This document shows, in pieces, positions 33,719-43,661 of a stretch of DNA of 64,000 nucleotides. Where the stretch lies: positions 1 to 64,000 of the forward strand of contig JAEEII010000066.1 of assembly GCA_016281295.1 (NCBI GenBank), written 5' to 3'. Source of the stretch: Bacteroidales bacterium (GTDB lineage Bacteria; Bacteroidota; Bacteroidia; Bacteroidales; F082). Position numbers and translations under genes: made by a program. The notes beneath the pieces were generated by a model. That model saw only the letters and a program-made list of their open reading frames with translations, did no database searches and was not told where the DNA came from. How positions within the stretch are numbered: the stretch's first letter is position 1; each line of letters begins with the position of its first letter.

Positions 33719-35973
33719 TTCATCAGGTGTTCAGCCTTGGCTTTTTGGGCGACAAACCACACTAAGTCATTAGGTTGGAATTTGATTTTGGCGGATGGGT
33801 TCAAGATAAACTGGCCGTCACGTTCGATGGCGATAATCATGGCTTCGTATTGGTCAGCCAAGCCAGAGTCCATCAAAGCAACCCCCACAAAGGGGCTGTC
33901 AGAATGCACTTCCACCTTATACATATCCACGTCGCTCTCCTCGTGTTCCTGAATCAAAGCATCATCAAAGGCCTCCACCTTACCCAACAAGAGACGAAGA
34001 TGATCTTCATGACCCACAAAGGTTATCTTGTCGTAAGGAAACAGCTGGAAGTCGGACTTGGGCAACTCATAAAGCTGTTTGCCTCGCTCAACGCTGACCA
34101 CACTGACATTATAGTTGTCACGGAAATCCGTATTTCTGATTAACATCCCTGAGTATTCACTGTCGGGACTGAGAGTCATCTTCTGCAGATGGCAATTCTC
34201 TTGGAGAATCTCTGGAATAGCGAACACCTGTGAGCTCTGACGTTTGTTGAGATTATCAGTAAAACGTTCTTCTATACGTTTATGGAATTTCATAGCAGGA
34301 CTCAACACACGGAGTGTCACCGCATACACCAAGCCGAAGCCGATGTTGATAAAACGGTAATAGGGAGCTCCCACTCCCAGTCGATCCCAGAAGGTAGCGT
34401 TCAAGAAGTGACGCAACACCGAATTAGCCACCACCCACACAATGACAAACCTGATGATGAAGATGGTCAAAATCAGCGTCTTGTTAAAACGGCTGTTCTC
34501 CATGAGCTTATGAGTGGTTTTCACCAAGGTATGTCTGAAGCCAATTGCCCATAAGAAAGGCGATAACAGCGTTAAAGTGAAAGCCACACTAATCGCATTA
34601 CCCCAGACACTCGGCACATAATTCATGACCTCGGAACCCACCCAGAAACAGATAAACATCACGGCGATGACGATGGCGACATAGATGATGATATGCTTGA
34701 ACTGGCGTCCCACAAAACTGGCCATGCTCACCTTCTTGCCACTTTTCACCTTGATGCCGCTTTCTTTGTTTTCCAAGTGCTTCAGCCACTGGTGCGGGAT
34801 GTGTTTGCTCACCCACTTATACGTGGGAAGTGCCGCCTTGATGGCGTAAGGTGTGAGGAAGGTGGTGATGATGGACACGGAGACGATGATAGGATACAAG
34901 AACTCGTCGATGACACCATAACTGAGGCCAAGGGTGGCGATGATGAAAGAGAACTCGCCAATCTGACTAAAGCAGAAGCCGCCTTGGATAGATTGTTTAA
35001 GCCCCAACCCCGCAATCAAACGACCGGCCACATTGCTCAATGGCTTGAAAATCAGCAACACCAGGGTAATAACGAGAATCTGCCACCAGTAATTCACCAA
35101 GATCTGAGGATCGACCATCATACCTACTGAGACGAAGAACACCGCACCAAAAAGGTTTTTGATGGGGGTAGTCAGTTTATGAATCATCTCGGCCTCCAGA
35201 GTCTCGGCCAAGATAGAACCCATGATGAAAGCGCCTAAAGCCGAGGAGAAGCCTGCCAGGTTAGCCAACACCACCATCATGAAGCATAAACCGACTGAAA
35301 ACACGGTCAAAGTCTCTTCCGACATGAACTTCCTCGCCCAACGCAAGACCGTAGGCACCAGAAAAATACCGCCGATAAACCAGACTAAAAGGAAAAAGCC
35401 CAGCTTCAACATGCTGGACAGCAGCTGCATACCATCAAAGGTCTTACTCACCGCAAGCGTCGATAGCACCACCATGAGTAACACCGCCTCGAGATCCTCC
35501 ACCACCAGCTCTCCAATGACATTACCGCTGAACTTCTCACGATTCAGCTTCATGTCATCGAAAGCCTTGGCGATGATGGTAGTGGAAGAGATGGAGAGCA
35601 TCGCGCCGAGGAAGATACAGTCCATCTGTGACCATCCCAGCGTTTTACCCAAGATGAAACCTACCAAGCACATAGTCACCAGCTCAGTGAGAGCAGTGAT
35701 TCCCACGGTCCCTCCCACCTTTTTTAACTTCTTGAAGCTGAACTCCAAACCGATACCGAACAGCATGAACACCATGCCAATCTCGCTCCAGGTTTCCACG
35801 CTCGTATGGTCGTTGATGACGGGGAACCACTCGAAATTAGGACCGATTAAAAAACCGGCTATGATATAACCTAACACCACGGGTTGTTTCAACCACTTGA
35901 AAATAACTGTAGTGATACCAGCGGTGACTAAAATAAGGGCAAGGTCGAAAAATAAAGCAGGCAAGGATTCCAT
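33700..35973 (-). CDS. CPA2-family cation:proton antiporter with TrkA-C domains, copy A
   Basis: A 757-residue membrane protein of the monovalent cation:proton antiporter-2 (Kef/KefB-like) family. The N-terminal transport domain has about 12-13 membrane segments from residue 7 to about 400 (FKWLKQPVVLGYIIAGFLIGP, GIGLEFSFKKLKKVGG, SSTTIIAKAFDD, SALGAFIMGSILAETLEAEMI). Extra hydrophobic segments follow at about 430-560. Two TrkA-C-like ligand-binding domains end the protein (LSPDSEYSGMLIRNTDFRDNYNV; VEVHSDSPFVGVALMDSGL). Its start is 7 nt after copy B's stop. Probably K+ or Na+/H+ exchange at the inner membrane; the ion is not determined. Confidence 0.92.
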   Translation of the reverse strand: MESLPALFFDLALILVTAGITTVIFKWLKQPVVLGYIIAGFLIGPNFEWFPVINDHTSVETWSEIGMVFMLFGIGLEFSFKKLKKVGGTVGITALTELVTMCLVGFILGKTLGWSQMDCIFLGAMLSISSTTIIAKAFDDMKLNREKFSGNVIGELVVEDLEAVLLMVVLSTLAVSKTFDGMQLLSSMLKLGFFLLVWFIGGIFLVPTVLRWARKFMSEETLTVFSVGLCFMMVVLANLAGFSSALGAFIMGSILAETLEAEMIHKLTTPIKNLFGAVFFVSVGMMVDPQILVNYWWQILVITLVLLIFKPLSNVAGRLIAGLGLKQSIQGGFCFSQIGEFSFIIATLGLSYGVIDEFLYPIIVSVSIITTFLTPYAIKAALPTYKWVSKHIPHQWLKHLENKESGIKVKSGKKVSMASFVGRQFKHIIIYVAIVIAVMFICFWVGSEVMNYVPSVWGNAISVAFTLTLLSPFLWAIGFRHTLVKTTHKLMENSRFNKTLILTIFIIRFVIVWVVANSVLRHFLNATFWDRLGVGAPYYRFINIGFGLVYAVTLRVLSPAMKFHKRIEERFTDNLNKRQSSQVFAIPEILQENCHLQKMTLSPDSEYSGMLIRNTDFRDNYNVSVVSVERGKQLYELPKSDFQLFPYDKITFVGHEDHLRLLLGKVEAFDDALIQEHEESDVDMYKVEVHSDSPFVGVALMDSGLADQYEAMIIAIERDGQFILNPSAKIKFQPNDLVWFVAQKAKAEHLMNLSSNL

Positions 35974-35980
35974 AGCGAGG

Positions 35981-38260
35981 TTATTGGTTTTCTAAATGTT
36001 TAGCATATTTTTGCACTTCCTTAGCATGGGTCTCGGAGCTCACAAACCACACTTTGTCACCCAACTCAAACACCAAGGAAGAATTTGGATTGAGAATGAA
36101 ATTGTCGTCACGCTCGACAGCAATCACAAAGACATTGAAACGATTGCGCAGATCCGAGTCATGCAGTGAGACTCCACGATATAGGTTATTTTCATCAATA
36201 TCAGCGTAATAGATATTCACATCACTTGCCGGACGCTCCTTGATAAGAACATCGTCTTCGACCTCCACATACGGTCTCAGCTTGCCCAGTTGTTCCTCGG
36301 TTCCAAGGAATGTGACTTCATCCATAGGATAAAGCACAAAATCACGCCGTGGCAGATCGACAGCTTCGTCACCACGATCGACCCCCACCACGCTGATGCC
36401 GTATTTCGCGCTGAAATCACACTCACGAATGCGTTTGCCTGCATACTCGCTCTTGGCAGTCAGCAACATCTTATCCAAGGTGAAATTCTCTTGTAAGACA
36501 TCAGGAAGCACAAACGGCTGGAGGGTTTGACGGTTATTCATATTGTCAAGGTAACGCTTTTCGATACGTTCATACCACTTCATGGCGGGGCTCAAAGTGC
36601 GAAGCAACAGGAGATAAACCAACGCGATGACAATAGCGATGACGTTGGCATCCATCACTATATGGAGGGAACGCCAAAACTCAGCGGTCATGCCCCGTCT
36701 GAAGATAATAGATGCGAAGAACCATGCCACGAGGAAACGAACCACATTCATGATTCTCATCATGGTACGGTTCGCCTTGTTCGATTTGAACTTCGCTTCC
36801 GTTTCCTTATCCATGAGTTTCTTGAAACACAAGGCCCAGATGAAAGGCGACGCAATCAATAAGGTGACAAACACCATGATGATTCCTGAGTAAGGCTGCC
36901 TTAAACTGGTCATCACAGGCTCGAGGAGCGAGAAACAAAGCAATATCAAGGCAAGCAGGATGGCTCCATAAAGCACAATAGATTTGGTTTGGTTCACCAC
37001 CAGCGTCTTCAGCGTGACGATAACACCACTTTTCACCTTTACATTCTTCTCTTTGTTGCCAAAGAAGGTGGTCCAGCTCTCAGGCACCTTTCGCTCAATC
37101 CAATGGAACAACGGCTCACCCCCCTTAATAAGATAAGGTGTAAGGAATGTGGTGATGATAGACACAGAGACGATGATGGGATAAAGGAAGTCATCGATGA
37201 CGCCAAAGCTCATACCCACTGTAGCGATGATGAAAGAGAACTCACCAATTTGTCCAAAGCACATTCCCGCTCTGACAGCGTTATGCAGATTGTTGCCCGA
37301 AAGCAACATACCGATGCCTGAGCTCAGCGATTTCAAAGTCACCACGACGATGGTAATCACCAAAATCTGCCACCAGTATTGCACCAGGATAGCGGGATTG
37401 ACCATCATACCGACCGAAACAAAAAACACGGCACCAAAAAGGTTCTTGATAGGCGAAGTGAGTTTATGAATCATCTCCGCCTCCAGTGTCTCAGCCAGGA
37501 TAGAGCCCATGATGAAAGCGCCCAAGGCTGAAGAGAATCCCGCTTTGTTGGCCAGCCATACCATGAAAAAACACAAGCCCACCGAGAAGACCGTCAAAGT
37601 CTCCTCCGACATGAATTTACGAGCCCATTTCAAAATGGTTGGGATGATAAAAACGCCACCCACATACCAAACCAGCAGGAAGAAAACAAGTTTTAAAACA
37701 CTAAACAACAGCTCTTTACCATCGAGAGCCGTGCTCACAGCCAACGTGGAGAGGATCACCATCATCAAGATAGCGGCTAAGTCCTCCACCACAAGAACAC
37801 CTATCACACCGCCGGTGAACTTCTCCCCTTTCAGTTTCAAGTCCTCGAAAGCCTTGGCAATGATGGTGGTAGATGACATGGACAGCATAGCCCCCAGGAA
37901 AATACTATCCATCTGTGACCAGCCCATCAGCTTGCCTAAGAAAAAGCCGATGATACACATGGACACCAACTCTGTGAGGGCAGTGATGCCTACAGTCCCC
38001 GCTTGTTTTTTTAATTTCTTGAAACTGAATTCCAAACCGATGGCAAACAGCAGAAAGACCATGCCAATCTCACTCCACACCTCCACGCTTTCATGGTCGA
38101 TAATCACGGGAAACCATGGAAAATAAGGGCCGATAAGCAATCCTGCGATGATATAGCCAAGCACTAACGGCTGTTTTAACCATTTGAAAATAATTGTAGT
38201 GACACCCGCAGTAACGAGGATTAAAGCAAGGTCTGAAAATAAAGCGGGAACAGATTCCAT
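35981..38260 (-). CDS. CPA2-family cation:proton antiporter with TrkA-C domains, copy B
   Basis: A 759-residue paralogue of copy A with the same architecture: membrane domain (FKWLKQPLVLGYIIAGLLIGPYF, SSTTIIAKAFEDLKLKGEKF, SALGAFIMGSILAETLEAEMIHKL), a second hydrophobic block, then two TrkA-C-like domains. Identity to copy A is high in the membrane core and lower in the C-terminal half, as expected for a tandem duplication with divergence in ligand sensing. It is first in the operon copy B, copy A, topB, with its -7 box at 38290-38297. Neighbour hppA pumps H+ or Na+ outward, which could power either antiporter. Confidence 0.92.
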   Translation of the reverse strand: MESVPALFSDLALILVTAGVTTIIFKWLKQPLVLGYIIAGLLIGPYFPWFPVIIDHESVEVWSEIGMVFLLFAIGLEFSFKKLKKQAGTVGITALTELVSMCIIGFFLGKLMGWSQMDSIFLGAMLSMSSTTIIAKAFEDLKLKGEKFTGGVIGVLVVEDLAAILMMVILSTLAVSTALDGKELLFSVLKLVFFLLVWYVGGVFIIPTILKWARKFMSEETLTVFSVGLCFFMVWLANKAGFSSALGAFIMGSILAETLEAEMIHKLTSPIKNLFGAVFFVSVGMMVNPAILVQYWWQILVITIVVVTLKSLSSGIGMLLSGNNLHNAVRAGMCFGQIGEFSFIIATVGMSFGVIDDFLYPIIVSVSIITTFLTPYLIKGGEPLFHWIERKVPESWTTFFGNKEKNVKVKSGVIVTLKTLVVNQTKSIVLYGAILLALILLCFSLLEPVMTSLRQPYSGIIMVFVTLLIASPFIWALCFKKLMDKETEAKFKSNKANRTMMRIMNVVRFLVAWFFASIIFRRGMTAEFWRSLHIVMDANVIAIVIALVYLLLLRTLSPAMKWYERIEKRYLDNMNNRQTLQPFVLPDVLQENFTLDKMLLTAKSEYAGKRIRECDFSAKYGISVVGVDRGDEAVDLPRRDFVLYPMDEVTFLGTEEQLGKLRPYVEVEDDVLIKERPASDVNIYYADIDENNLYRGVSLHDSDLRNRFNVFVIAVERDDNFILNPNSSLVFELGDKVWFVSSETHAKEVQKYAKHLENQ

Positions 38261-38264
38261 GGAT

Positions 38265-38285
38265 ATTGAAAATTAAAAATTGAAA
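38265..38285. repeat. Short heptamer array, ATTGAAA x3
   Basis: Units at 38265, 38272 and 38279 read ATTGAAA, ATTAAAA, ATTGAAA. It fills the leader between the antiporter B ATG (38260) and the -7 box (38290). Confidence 0.65.
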
Positions 38286-38289
38286 GATG

Positions 38290-38297
38290 CAAAGATA
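38290..38297 (-). promoter_or_regulatory. -7 box (TATCTTTG) for the antiporter/topB operon
   Basis: Exact TAnnTTTG match on the minus strand, 30 nt before the ATG at 38260. Confidence 0.65.
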
Positions 38298-38343
38298 CAA
38301 AAAAAGAGGGATTGACCCTCATTTTTTTTGAAGTAAGAAATAA

Positions 38344-38398
38344 GAAGACAGAAGTCAGAAGATAGAATCCTGAGCTCTATCTTCTGACTTCTGTCTTC
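38344..38398. repeat. Perfect 23-bp inverted repeat built of heptamers
   Basis: Arm 38344-38366 (GAAGACA, GAAGTCA, GAAGATA, GA) is perfectly complementary to arm 38376-38398, with a 9-nt loop. It lies between hppA (stop 38406) and the antiporter promoter. It could act as a hppA terminator, although only a weak T-rich tail follows on the minus strand. The sequence family recurs in frame in topB. Confidence 0.9.
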
Positions 38399-38405
38399 AG
38401 TATTC

Positions 38406-40649
38406 TTAAAGCAGGTGACAAGTGACGGTCAAACCAGCCATCACGATGGAGACCATGCTCATCAGCTTGATAAGGATGTTCAATGAAGGACCTGACGTAT
38501 CTTTGAAGGGGTCGCCGACGGTATCACCGACGACGGTAGCCTTATGATTGTCAGAGCCTTTACCTCCGAAGTTACCTTCTTCGACATATTTCTTCGCATT
38601 ATCCCAAGCACCGCCTGAGTTAGCCATGAACACAGCCATCACAAAGCCAGTGGCGAGTCCGCCGATCAACAGGCCCATCACACCGGGAACGCCGAGGATG
38701 ACACCCGTGAGGATCGGGACGATGATAGCGAGGATGGAAGGCACCAGCATCTCGTGCTGTGCACCCTTGGTAGAGATAGCCACACAACGTTCGTAGTCAG
38801 GCTCGGCCTTGCCTTCAAGGATTCCCTTGATGGTGCTGAACTGACGACGCACTTCTTCGACCATCTTCTGGGCAGCGCGACCCACCGCGTTCATTGTCAT
38901 GCCGCAGAACACGAAGGCCATCATGGCACCGATGAAGACACCCACGAGAACGACAGGATTCATCAAGTTGACGTTATAGGCATCCATGAAGTCAATCAAA
39001 GAAGCTTCTTTGACCTGATCGACCGTCCAGGCCACGGTGTCAGTCACCTTGGCCATGCCGGTGGAGGCAGCGCCTGCCACACGGACGAGGGCGATCTTAA
39101 TCTCTTCGACGTAAGAGGCCAGCAGGGCGAGTGCGGTCAGAGCAGCGGAGCCGATAGCGAAGCCCTTGCCAGTAGCAGCCGTGGTGTTGCCGAGGGCGTC
39201 GAGAGCGTCGGTACGTTTACGAACCTCAGGTTCGAGGCCACTCATCTCAGCATTACCACCCGCATTGTCGGCGATGGGACCGTAAGCGTCAGTAGCCAGG
39301 GTGATTCCCAAGGTGGAGAGCATACCCACAGCGGCGATGCCGATGCCATAGAGACCCATGGAGAGATTCTTGGCGTTGAATGACAGATTGAAGCCATTGG
39401 CGCAGAGATAAGCCAGCACGATAGCCACACCCACGGTGACCACCGGGATAGCGGTGGAGAGCATACCGAGACCCAGACCGGAGATAATCACCGTAGCGGG
39501 GCCCGTCTTGGAGCTCTCAGCCACCTTTTGGGTGGGTTTGTAGCTTTGCGAAGTGTAATATTCCGTAGCCTTGCCGATAATGACGCCAGCGAGGAGGCCG
39601 ACGACCACCGACAGTGACACATGCCACCATTGGCTGGTCTCAGTGCCGAACAGCCAGGCGAAGATGCCGAAGGTGGCGGCAGCAATCAACACAGCGGCAG
39701 TGTTGGTACCACGTGAGAGCGCACCCAGCAACTCTTTCATGCCAGCGTTCTCTTTGGTACGCACCAGGAAGATACCTATTAATGAAAGGATCACACCCAC
39801 AGCGGCGATGAACATCGGAGCGAGCACCGCTTTCATCTGCAAGCCCTCCACAGCGGAAGTGGCGAAAGCGGAGGCACCCAATGCCATGGTAGCCAGGATG
39901 GAACCAGCGTACGATTCATAAAGGTCAGCACCCATACCAGCGACATCACCGACGTTGTCACCGACGTTGTCAGCAATGGTAGCCGGGTTACGCGGGTCGT
40001 CCTCCGGGATGTTGAACTCGGTCTTACCCACGAGGTCAGCACCGACGTCAGCGGCCTTGGTGTAGATACCACCACCAACACGGGCGAACAAAGCCTGTGT
40101 GGAGGCACCCATACCGAAGGTCAGCATGGTGGTGGTGATGGTCACAAGGTCAGCCTCGGCACCCACCATCTTAAGGAGATTAGTGCCTTTCAAGACCAGG
40201 AACCACACGGAGACGTCAAGCAAAGCAAGACCCACCACGACAAGACCCATCACAGCGCCGGAGCGGAAAGCGACCTTCAAGCCACTGTTCAACGAGCGAC
40301 GCGCGGCGTTAGCAGTACGAGCCGAGGCATAGGTGGCGGTCTTCATGCCAAAGAAACCCGCCAAGCCAGAGAAGAAACCACCGGTGAGGAAGGCGAACCA
40401 CACAATGCCGTTCTGTAAATGGAACAGGCTCATGACAAAAAACACAATCGCCAGCACGATAAATACGATGATGACCACCTTGTACTGCTGTTTCAAGTAG
40501 GCCATAGCACCTTTACGAACATGTGCGGCGATCTTCTTCATTAAATCAGTGCCTTCGTCTTCTTTCATCATGGATTTGTAGAAGAAGAAAGCGAATGCAA
40601 GCGCCAAAATTGAGGCGGCAAGCACCCAATAAACGACTGAGAGACTCAT
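38406..40649 (-). CDS. hppA: Membrane pyrophosphatase, K+-dependent type
   Basis: A 747-residue, about 16-segment inner-membrane enzyme coupling pyrophosphate hydrolysis to outward ion pumping. The substrate-binding signature is [21 protein letters not shown], followed by [18 protein letters not shown]. The late acidic cluster [16 protein letters not shown] and [13 protein letters not shown] is present. In [10 protein letters not shown] (A491, G494) the position that is lysine in K+-independent enzymes is alanine, so this is the K+-dependent class. Whether Na+, H+ or both are pumped cannot be read here. Single-gene unit with a box at 40705-40712. Confidence 0.95.
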   Translation of the reverse strand: MSLSVVYWVLAASILALAFAFFFYKSMMKEDEGTDLMKKIAAHVRKGAMAYLKQQYKVVIIVFIVLAIVFFVMSLFHLQNGIVWFAFLTGGFFSGLAGFFGMKTATYASARTANAARRSLNSGLKVAFRSGAVMGLVVVGLALLDVSVWFLVLKGTNLLKMVGAEADLVTITTTMLTFGMGASTQALFARVGGGIYTKAADVGADLVGKTEFNIPEDDPRNPATIADNVGDNVGDVAGMGADLYESYAGSILATMALGASAFATSAVEGLQMKAVLAPMFIAAVGVILSLIGIFLVRTKENAGMKELLGALSRGTNTAAVLIAAATFGIFAWLFGTETSQWWHVSLSVVVGLLAGVIIGKATEYYTSQSYKPTQKVAESSKTGPATVIISGLGLGMLSTAIPVVTVGVAIVLAYLCANGFNLSFNAKNLSMGLYGIGIAAVGMLSTLGITLATDAYGPIADNAGGNAEMSGLEPEVRKRTDALDALGNTTAATGKGFAIGSAALTALALLASYVEEIKIALVRVAGAASTGMAKVTDTVAWTVDQVKEASLIDFMDAYNVNLMNPVVLVGVFIGAMMAFVFCGMTMNAVGRAAQKMVEEVRRQFSTIKGILEGKAEPDYERCVAISTKGAQHEMLVPSILAIIVPILTGVILGVPGVMGLLIGGLATGFVMAVFMANSGGAWDNAKKYVEEGNFGGKGSDNHKATVVGDTVGDPFKDTSGPSLNILIKLMSMVSIVMAGLTVTCHLL

Positions 40650-40704
40650 AGAAATTTAATTAAGTTATACATAAATGAATTACAAATTTCTAATACCAAG
40701 ATTC

Positions 40705-40712
40705 CAAAGTTA
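40705..40712 (-). promoter_or_regulatory. -7 box (TAACTTTG) for hppA
   Basis: TAnnTTTG match on the minus strand, 56 nt before the ATG at 40649. Confidence 0.6.
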
Positions 40713-40813
40713 CGTTTAAGGAGACAAAATTATGAACAAATCCAAAAAAGCAAAAACATTTTTTAAAAAAAATGCGAATCTTTTTTTTTCTTGGAAAAGT
40801 CAAGAAATGTCTC

Positions 40814-40821
40814 TAATTTTG
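40814..40821 (+). promoter_or_regulatory. -7 box (TAATTTTG) for the nuclease-nupG-thyA-folA operon
   Basis: TAnnTTTG match 45 nt before the ATG at 40867, after a T-rich stretch. This 210-nt divergent spacer holds nothing else recognisable. Confidence 0.6.
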
Positions 40822-40866
40822 TCATTTGAAGGGGAATAGATACCAACACAAGCTATCTTTTTGAAA

Positions 40867-41496
40867 ATGAATAAAATTGCATTAGAGATCAAAGGACTTT
40901 TGTACAGTGAGTCGCAAAGTGGGGCCTACGTGTTGATTTTGGGCGACAAGCATTCAACCCGTCGTTTACCGATTGTCATTGGCAACAATGAGGCTCAGTC
41001 CATCGCACTGGGCTTAGAGGACACTCCTTCATCGCGTCCCCTCACCCATGACTTGTTCAAGCGTTTTGCGGAGCATTACAGTGTGGAGCTATTAGAGGTT
41101 GTCATCACCAGGTTTCGTGAGGGGGTCTTTTATGCGATGCTGGTCTGCAAGCAAGGCGATGACATTTCCATGATTGACTCGCGTCCTTCCGATGCCATCG
41201 CGTTGGCGGTCAGGTTCCATTGTCCCATCTCTGCTTACGAAAACGTGATGGAAGAGGCGGGCATCGAGATGGACGAGGTGAAAGACATGGAGGGCAACCC
41301 CGACGACAAGGACAAAGAGCCTTTGGAATCCGACGACACTTTAGGAGGCAGCATCGACGAGTTCCTCAACAAATACGAGACGCTGGAGAACCTGACACTT
41401 GACCAGCTTCAGCAACTCTTGCAGATGGCCATTGACGAGGAAAACTACGAGAAAGCCGCTGAGCTTCGTGATATTATCAATGAAAAAAACCAATAA
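40867..41496 (+). CDS. Bifunctional nuclease-domain protein with UvrB/UvrC motif
   Basis: A 209-residue protein. The N-terminal DUF151/bifunctional nuclease domain (about 1-135) carries LILGDKHSTRRLPIVIGNNEAQSIA, RPLTHDLF and IDSRPSDAIALAVR. An acidic linker leads to a C-terminal UVR motif at about 172-206 (LDQLQQLLQMAIDEENYEKAAELRD). This combination is common in Bacteroidota. The ATG at 40867 is preferred over a TTG two codons upstream. It heads an operon with the nucleoside permease, thyA and folA, which suggests a nucleic-acid metabolism setting. Confidence 0.9.
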   Translation: MNKIALEIKGLLYSESQSGAYVLILGDKHSTRRLPIVIGNNEAQSIALGLEDTPSSRPLTHDLFKRFAEHYSVELLEVVITRFREGVFYAMLVCKQGDDISMIDSRPSDAIALAVRFHCPISAYENVMEEAGIEMDEVKDMEGNPDDKDKEPLESDDTLGGSIDEFLNKYETLENLTLDQLQQLLQMAIDEENYEKAAELRDIINEKNQ

Positions 41497-41526
41497 ATTT
41501 TGAATTCTAACTAAACTTTAATCTAT

Positions 41527-42807
41527 ATGAAAGGTATTAAATTCAGACTGATTGTGATGAACTTCCTGATCTTTGCGGTTTGGGGAGCTTATTTATGTTC
41601 TTTGGGTATTTATTTAGGCCGTATTGGCATGGGGGCTCATATCGGAAAGTTTTTTGCCATCCAAGGTATCGTGTCACTATTCATGCCCACACTCATCGGC
41701 ATCATTGCGGACCGTTGGGTGCCGGCGCAAAAGATGTTAGGCATCTGTCATTTCCTGGCGGCGGTCTTCATGGCATTGGCTGGATATATGGGCATGAAGT
41801 ACGGCAACGAAGTCACCTTCGGACAGATTTTTCCCTATTATGCGTTGAGTGTAGCCTTTTTCATGCCAACTATAGCATTAGGTAACTCCGTGTCATACAA
41901 TGCGTTGACTCAAGCCGGATTAGACACGGTAAAGGCCTTCCCTCCTATCCGGGTGTTTGGAACCATTGGATTCATTCTCTCCATGTGGATTGTCAACTTC
42001 ACTGGATTCAAAGACAATTACATGCAGCTGTTCATCTCCGCCGCTTGGGGCATCATTCTGGCTGTATATGCCTTTACCTTACCGAACTGTCCCGTGAACA
42101 AGACTGCCAAAGGCTCATCGTTTGTGGACACCTTTGGACTCCGCGCCTTCTCACTTTTTAAAGACGGCAAGATGTGTGTGTTTTTCATCTTCTCGTTCCT
42201 GTTGGGCATGTGCCTTCAGGTTACCAACGGCTTTGCCACACCATTCCTTGACGCCTTTGGAACTGACCCTCAATACGCAAATGCTTTCGCGGTGAAAAAC
42301 AACGTGTTCCTCTCCTCCATCTCACAGGTATCGGAGACCTTATGCATCCTGCTCATTCCATTTTTCTTAAAGAGATTCGGCATCAAGAAGGTGATGCTTA
42401 TCGCCTTTATCGCTTGGGCTCTACGTTTCTTCTTCCTCGGTGCGGGCAGTCCGACAGGATTCGGTTTGGTGCTGTTAATCCTCTCGATGATTGTTTATGG
42501 CGTGGCTTTCGACTTTTTCAACATCAGCGGATCGCTCTTTGTGGACCAGAACACGGATGAAAGCATCCGGTCAAGTGCGCAAGGAGTATTCATGATGATG
42601 ACCAATGGTTTGGGTGCTACGATCGGTTCTTTCTGTGCGCAAGCTGTGGTGAATCATTTCGTATTCAACCCATCAACTGCCGACCCGAATTTCAACGTGA
42701 TGGGTGGCTGGTCAACCGCATGGTACGTCTTCGCCGCCTTTGCCCTTGTGGTAGGCATCTTGTTCGCCATCCTGTTCAAATACAAACACCATCCTGAACA
42801 GGCGTAA
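41527..42807 (+). CDS. Nucleoside permease (MFS, nucleoside:H+ symporter family)
   Basis: A 426-residue inner-membrane protein with 12 predicted segments, of the NupG/XapB-type nucleoside:proton symporter family. The start FRLIVMNFLIFAVWGAYLCSLGIYLG and the FAIQGIVSLFMPTLIGIIADRW loop are characteristic of the Bacteroidota group. PPIRVFGTIGFILSMW and SSAQGVFMMMTNGLGATIGS match the later conserved blocks. It takes up nucleosides; with thyA and folA downstream (thyA starts 3 nt after its stop) it fits pyrimidine and thymidine supply. Exact substrate range unknown. Confidence 0.9.
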   Translation: MKGIKFRLIVMNFLIFAVWGAYLCSLGIYLGRIGMGAHIGKFFAIQGIVSLFMPTLIGIIADRWVPAQKMLGICHFLAAVFMALAGYMGMKYGNEVTFGQIFPYYALSVAFFMPTIALGNSVSYNALTQAGLDTVKAFPPIRVFGTIGFILSMWIVNFTGFKDNYMQLFISAAWGIILAVYAFTLPNCPVNKTAKGSSFVDTFGLRAFSLFKDGKMCVFFIFSFLLGMCLQVTNGFATPFLDAFGTDPQYANAFAVKNNVFLSSISQVSETLCILLIPFFLKRFGIKKVMLIAFIAWALRFFFLGAGSPTGFGLVLLILSMIVYGVAFDFFNISGSLFVDQNTDESIRSSAQGVFMMMTNGLGATIGSFCAQAVVNHFVFNPSTADPNFNVMGGWSTAWYVFAAFALVVGILFAILFKYKHHPEQA

Positions 42808-42810
42808 ACG

Positions 42811-43638
42811 ATGAAGCAATACCTCGACCTCTTACAACATATCCTTGACCACGGCGTGCAAAAAGGCGACCGCACGGGAACAGGCACCATCAGCGTGTTC
42901 GGGTACCAGATGCGTTTTGACCTCTCCGAAGGGTTTCCTTTGGTGACCACCAAGAAGGTGCATCTGAAATCAATCATCTATGAACTGCTCTGGATGCTCA
43001 ACGGCGACACCAACATCCAATATTTGCATGACCACAAGGTCAGCATCTGGGATGAATGGGCTGACCCGAATGGCGACCTCGGACCTGTTTATGGCGCACA
43101 ATGGCGCAACTGGAACGACGAAGGCATCGACCAAATCAAGGACGTGGTGAAAAGCATCCAAGAAAACCCCAATAGTCGTCGCCATATCGTGACGGCATGG
43201 AACCCTTCGGTGCTTCCTGATGAACACGAGAAAGATTTTGCCGCCAATGTCCGCAACGGCAAAGCCGCCCTTCCTCCCTGCCACGCCTTTTTCCAGTTTT
43301 ACGTGGTGGAAGGAAGACTCTCCTGTCAGCTCTACCAACGCAGTGCGGATGTCTTCCTTGGCGTTCCGTTCAACATCGCCTCATACGCCCTGCTCACCTT
43401 GATGATGGCACAGGTATGCGGCTTGCAACCCGGTGAGTTCATCCACACCTTTGGAGATGTACATATTTACAATAATCATATAGAACAAGTAAAAACACAA
43501 CTTTCAAGGAGTCCTCGCCCGTTGCCCACCATGCAACTTAACCCCGAGGTAAAAGACATCTGCGGTTTCCAATACGAGGATTTCACCTTAATTAATTATG
43601 ATCCTTGGCCGACCATCAAGGGAGAGGTATCCGTTTAA
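42811..43638 (+). CDS. thyA: Thymidylate synthase
   Basis: A 275-residue ThyA-type enzyme making dTMP from dUMP with methylene-tetrahydrofolate. Motifs: [19 protein letters not shown] at the N-terminus, the catalytic cysteine C157 in [32 protein letters not shown] for dUMP binding, and [12 protein letters not shown]. It is slightly longer than E. coli ThyA (264) because of a short insert near residues 120-150. folA follows, completing the dTMP/folate cycle. The folA spacer is a heptamer array. Confidence 0.97.
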   Translation: MKQYLDLLQHILDHGVQKGDRTGTGTISVFGYQMRFDLSEGFPLVTTKKVHLKSIIYELLWMLNGDTNIQYLHDHKVSIWDEWADPNGDLGPVYGAQWRNWNDEGIDQIKDVVKSIQENPNSRRHIVTAWNPSVLPDEHEKDFAANVRNGKAALPPCHAFFQFYVVEGRLSCQLYQRSADVFLGVPFNIASYALLTLMMAQVCGLQPGEFIHTFGDVHIYNNHIEQVKTQLSRSPRPLPTMQLNPEVKDICGFQYEDFTLINYDPWPTIKGEVSV

Positions 43639-43659
43639 TTGAGAATTGATAATTTAGAG
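43639..43659. repeat. Short heptamer array, TTGAGAA x3, between thyA and folA
   Basis: Units TTGAGAA, TTGATAA and TTTAGAG start exactly after the thyA stop codon (43636-43638) and end two bases before the folA ATG (43662). Same family as the array at 4854-4888. Confidence 0.75.
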
Positions 43660-43661
43660 AT

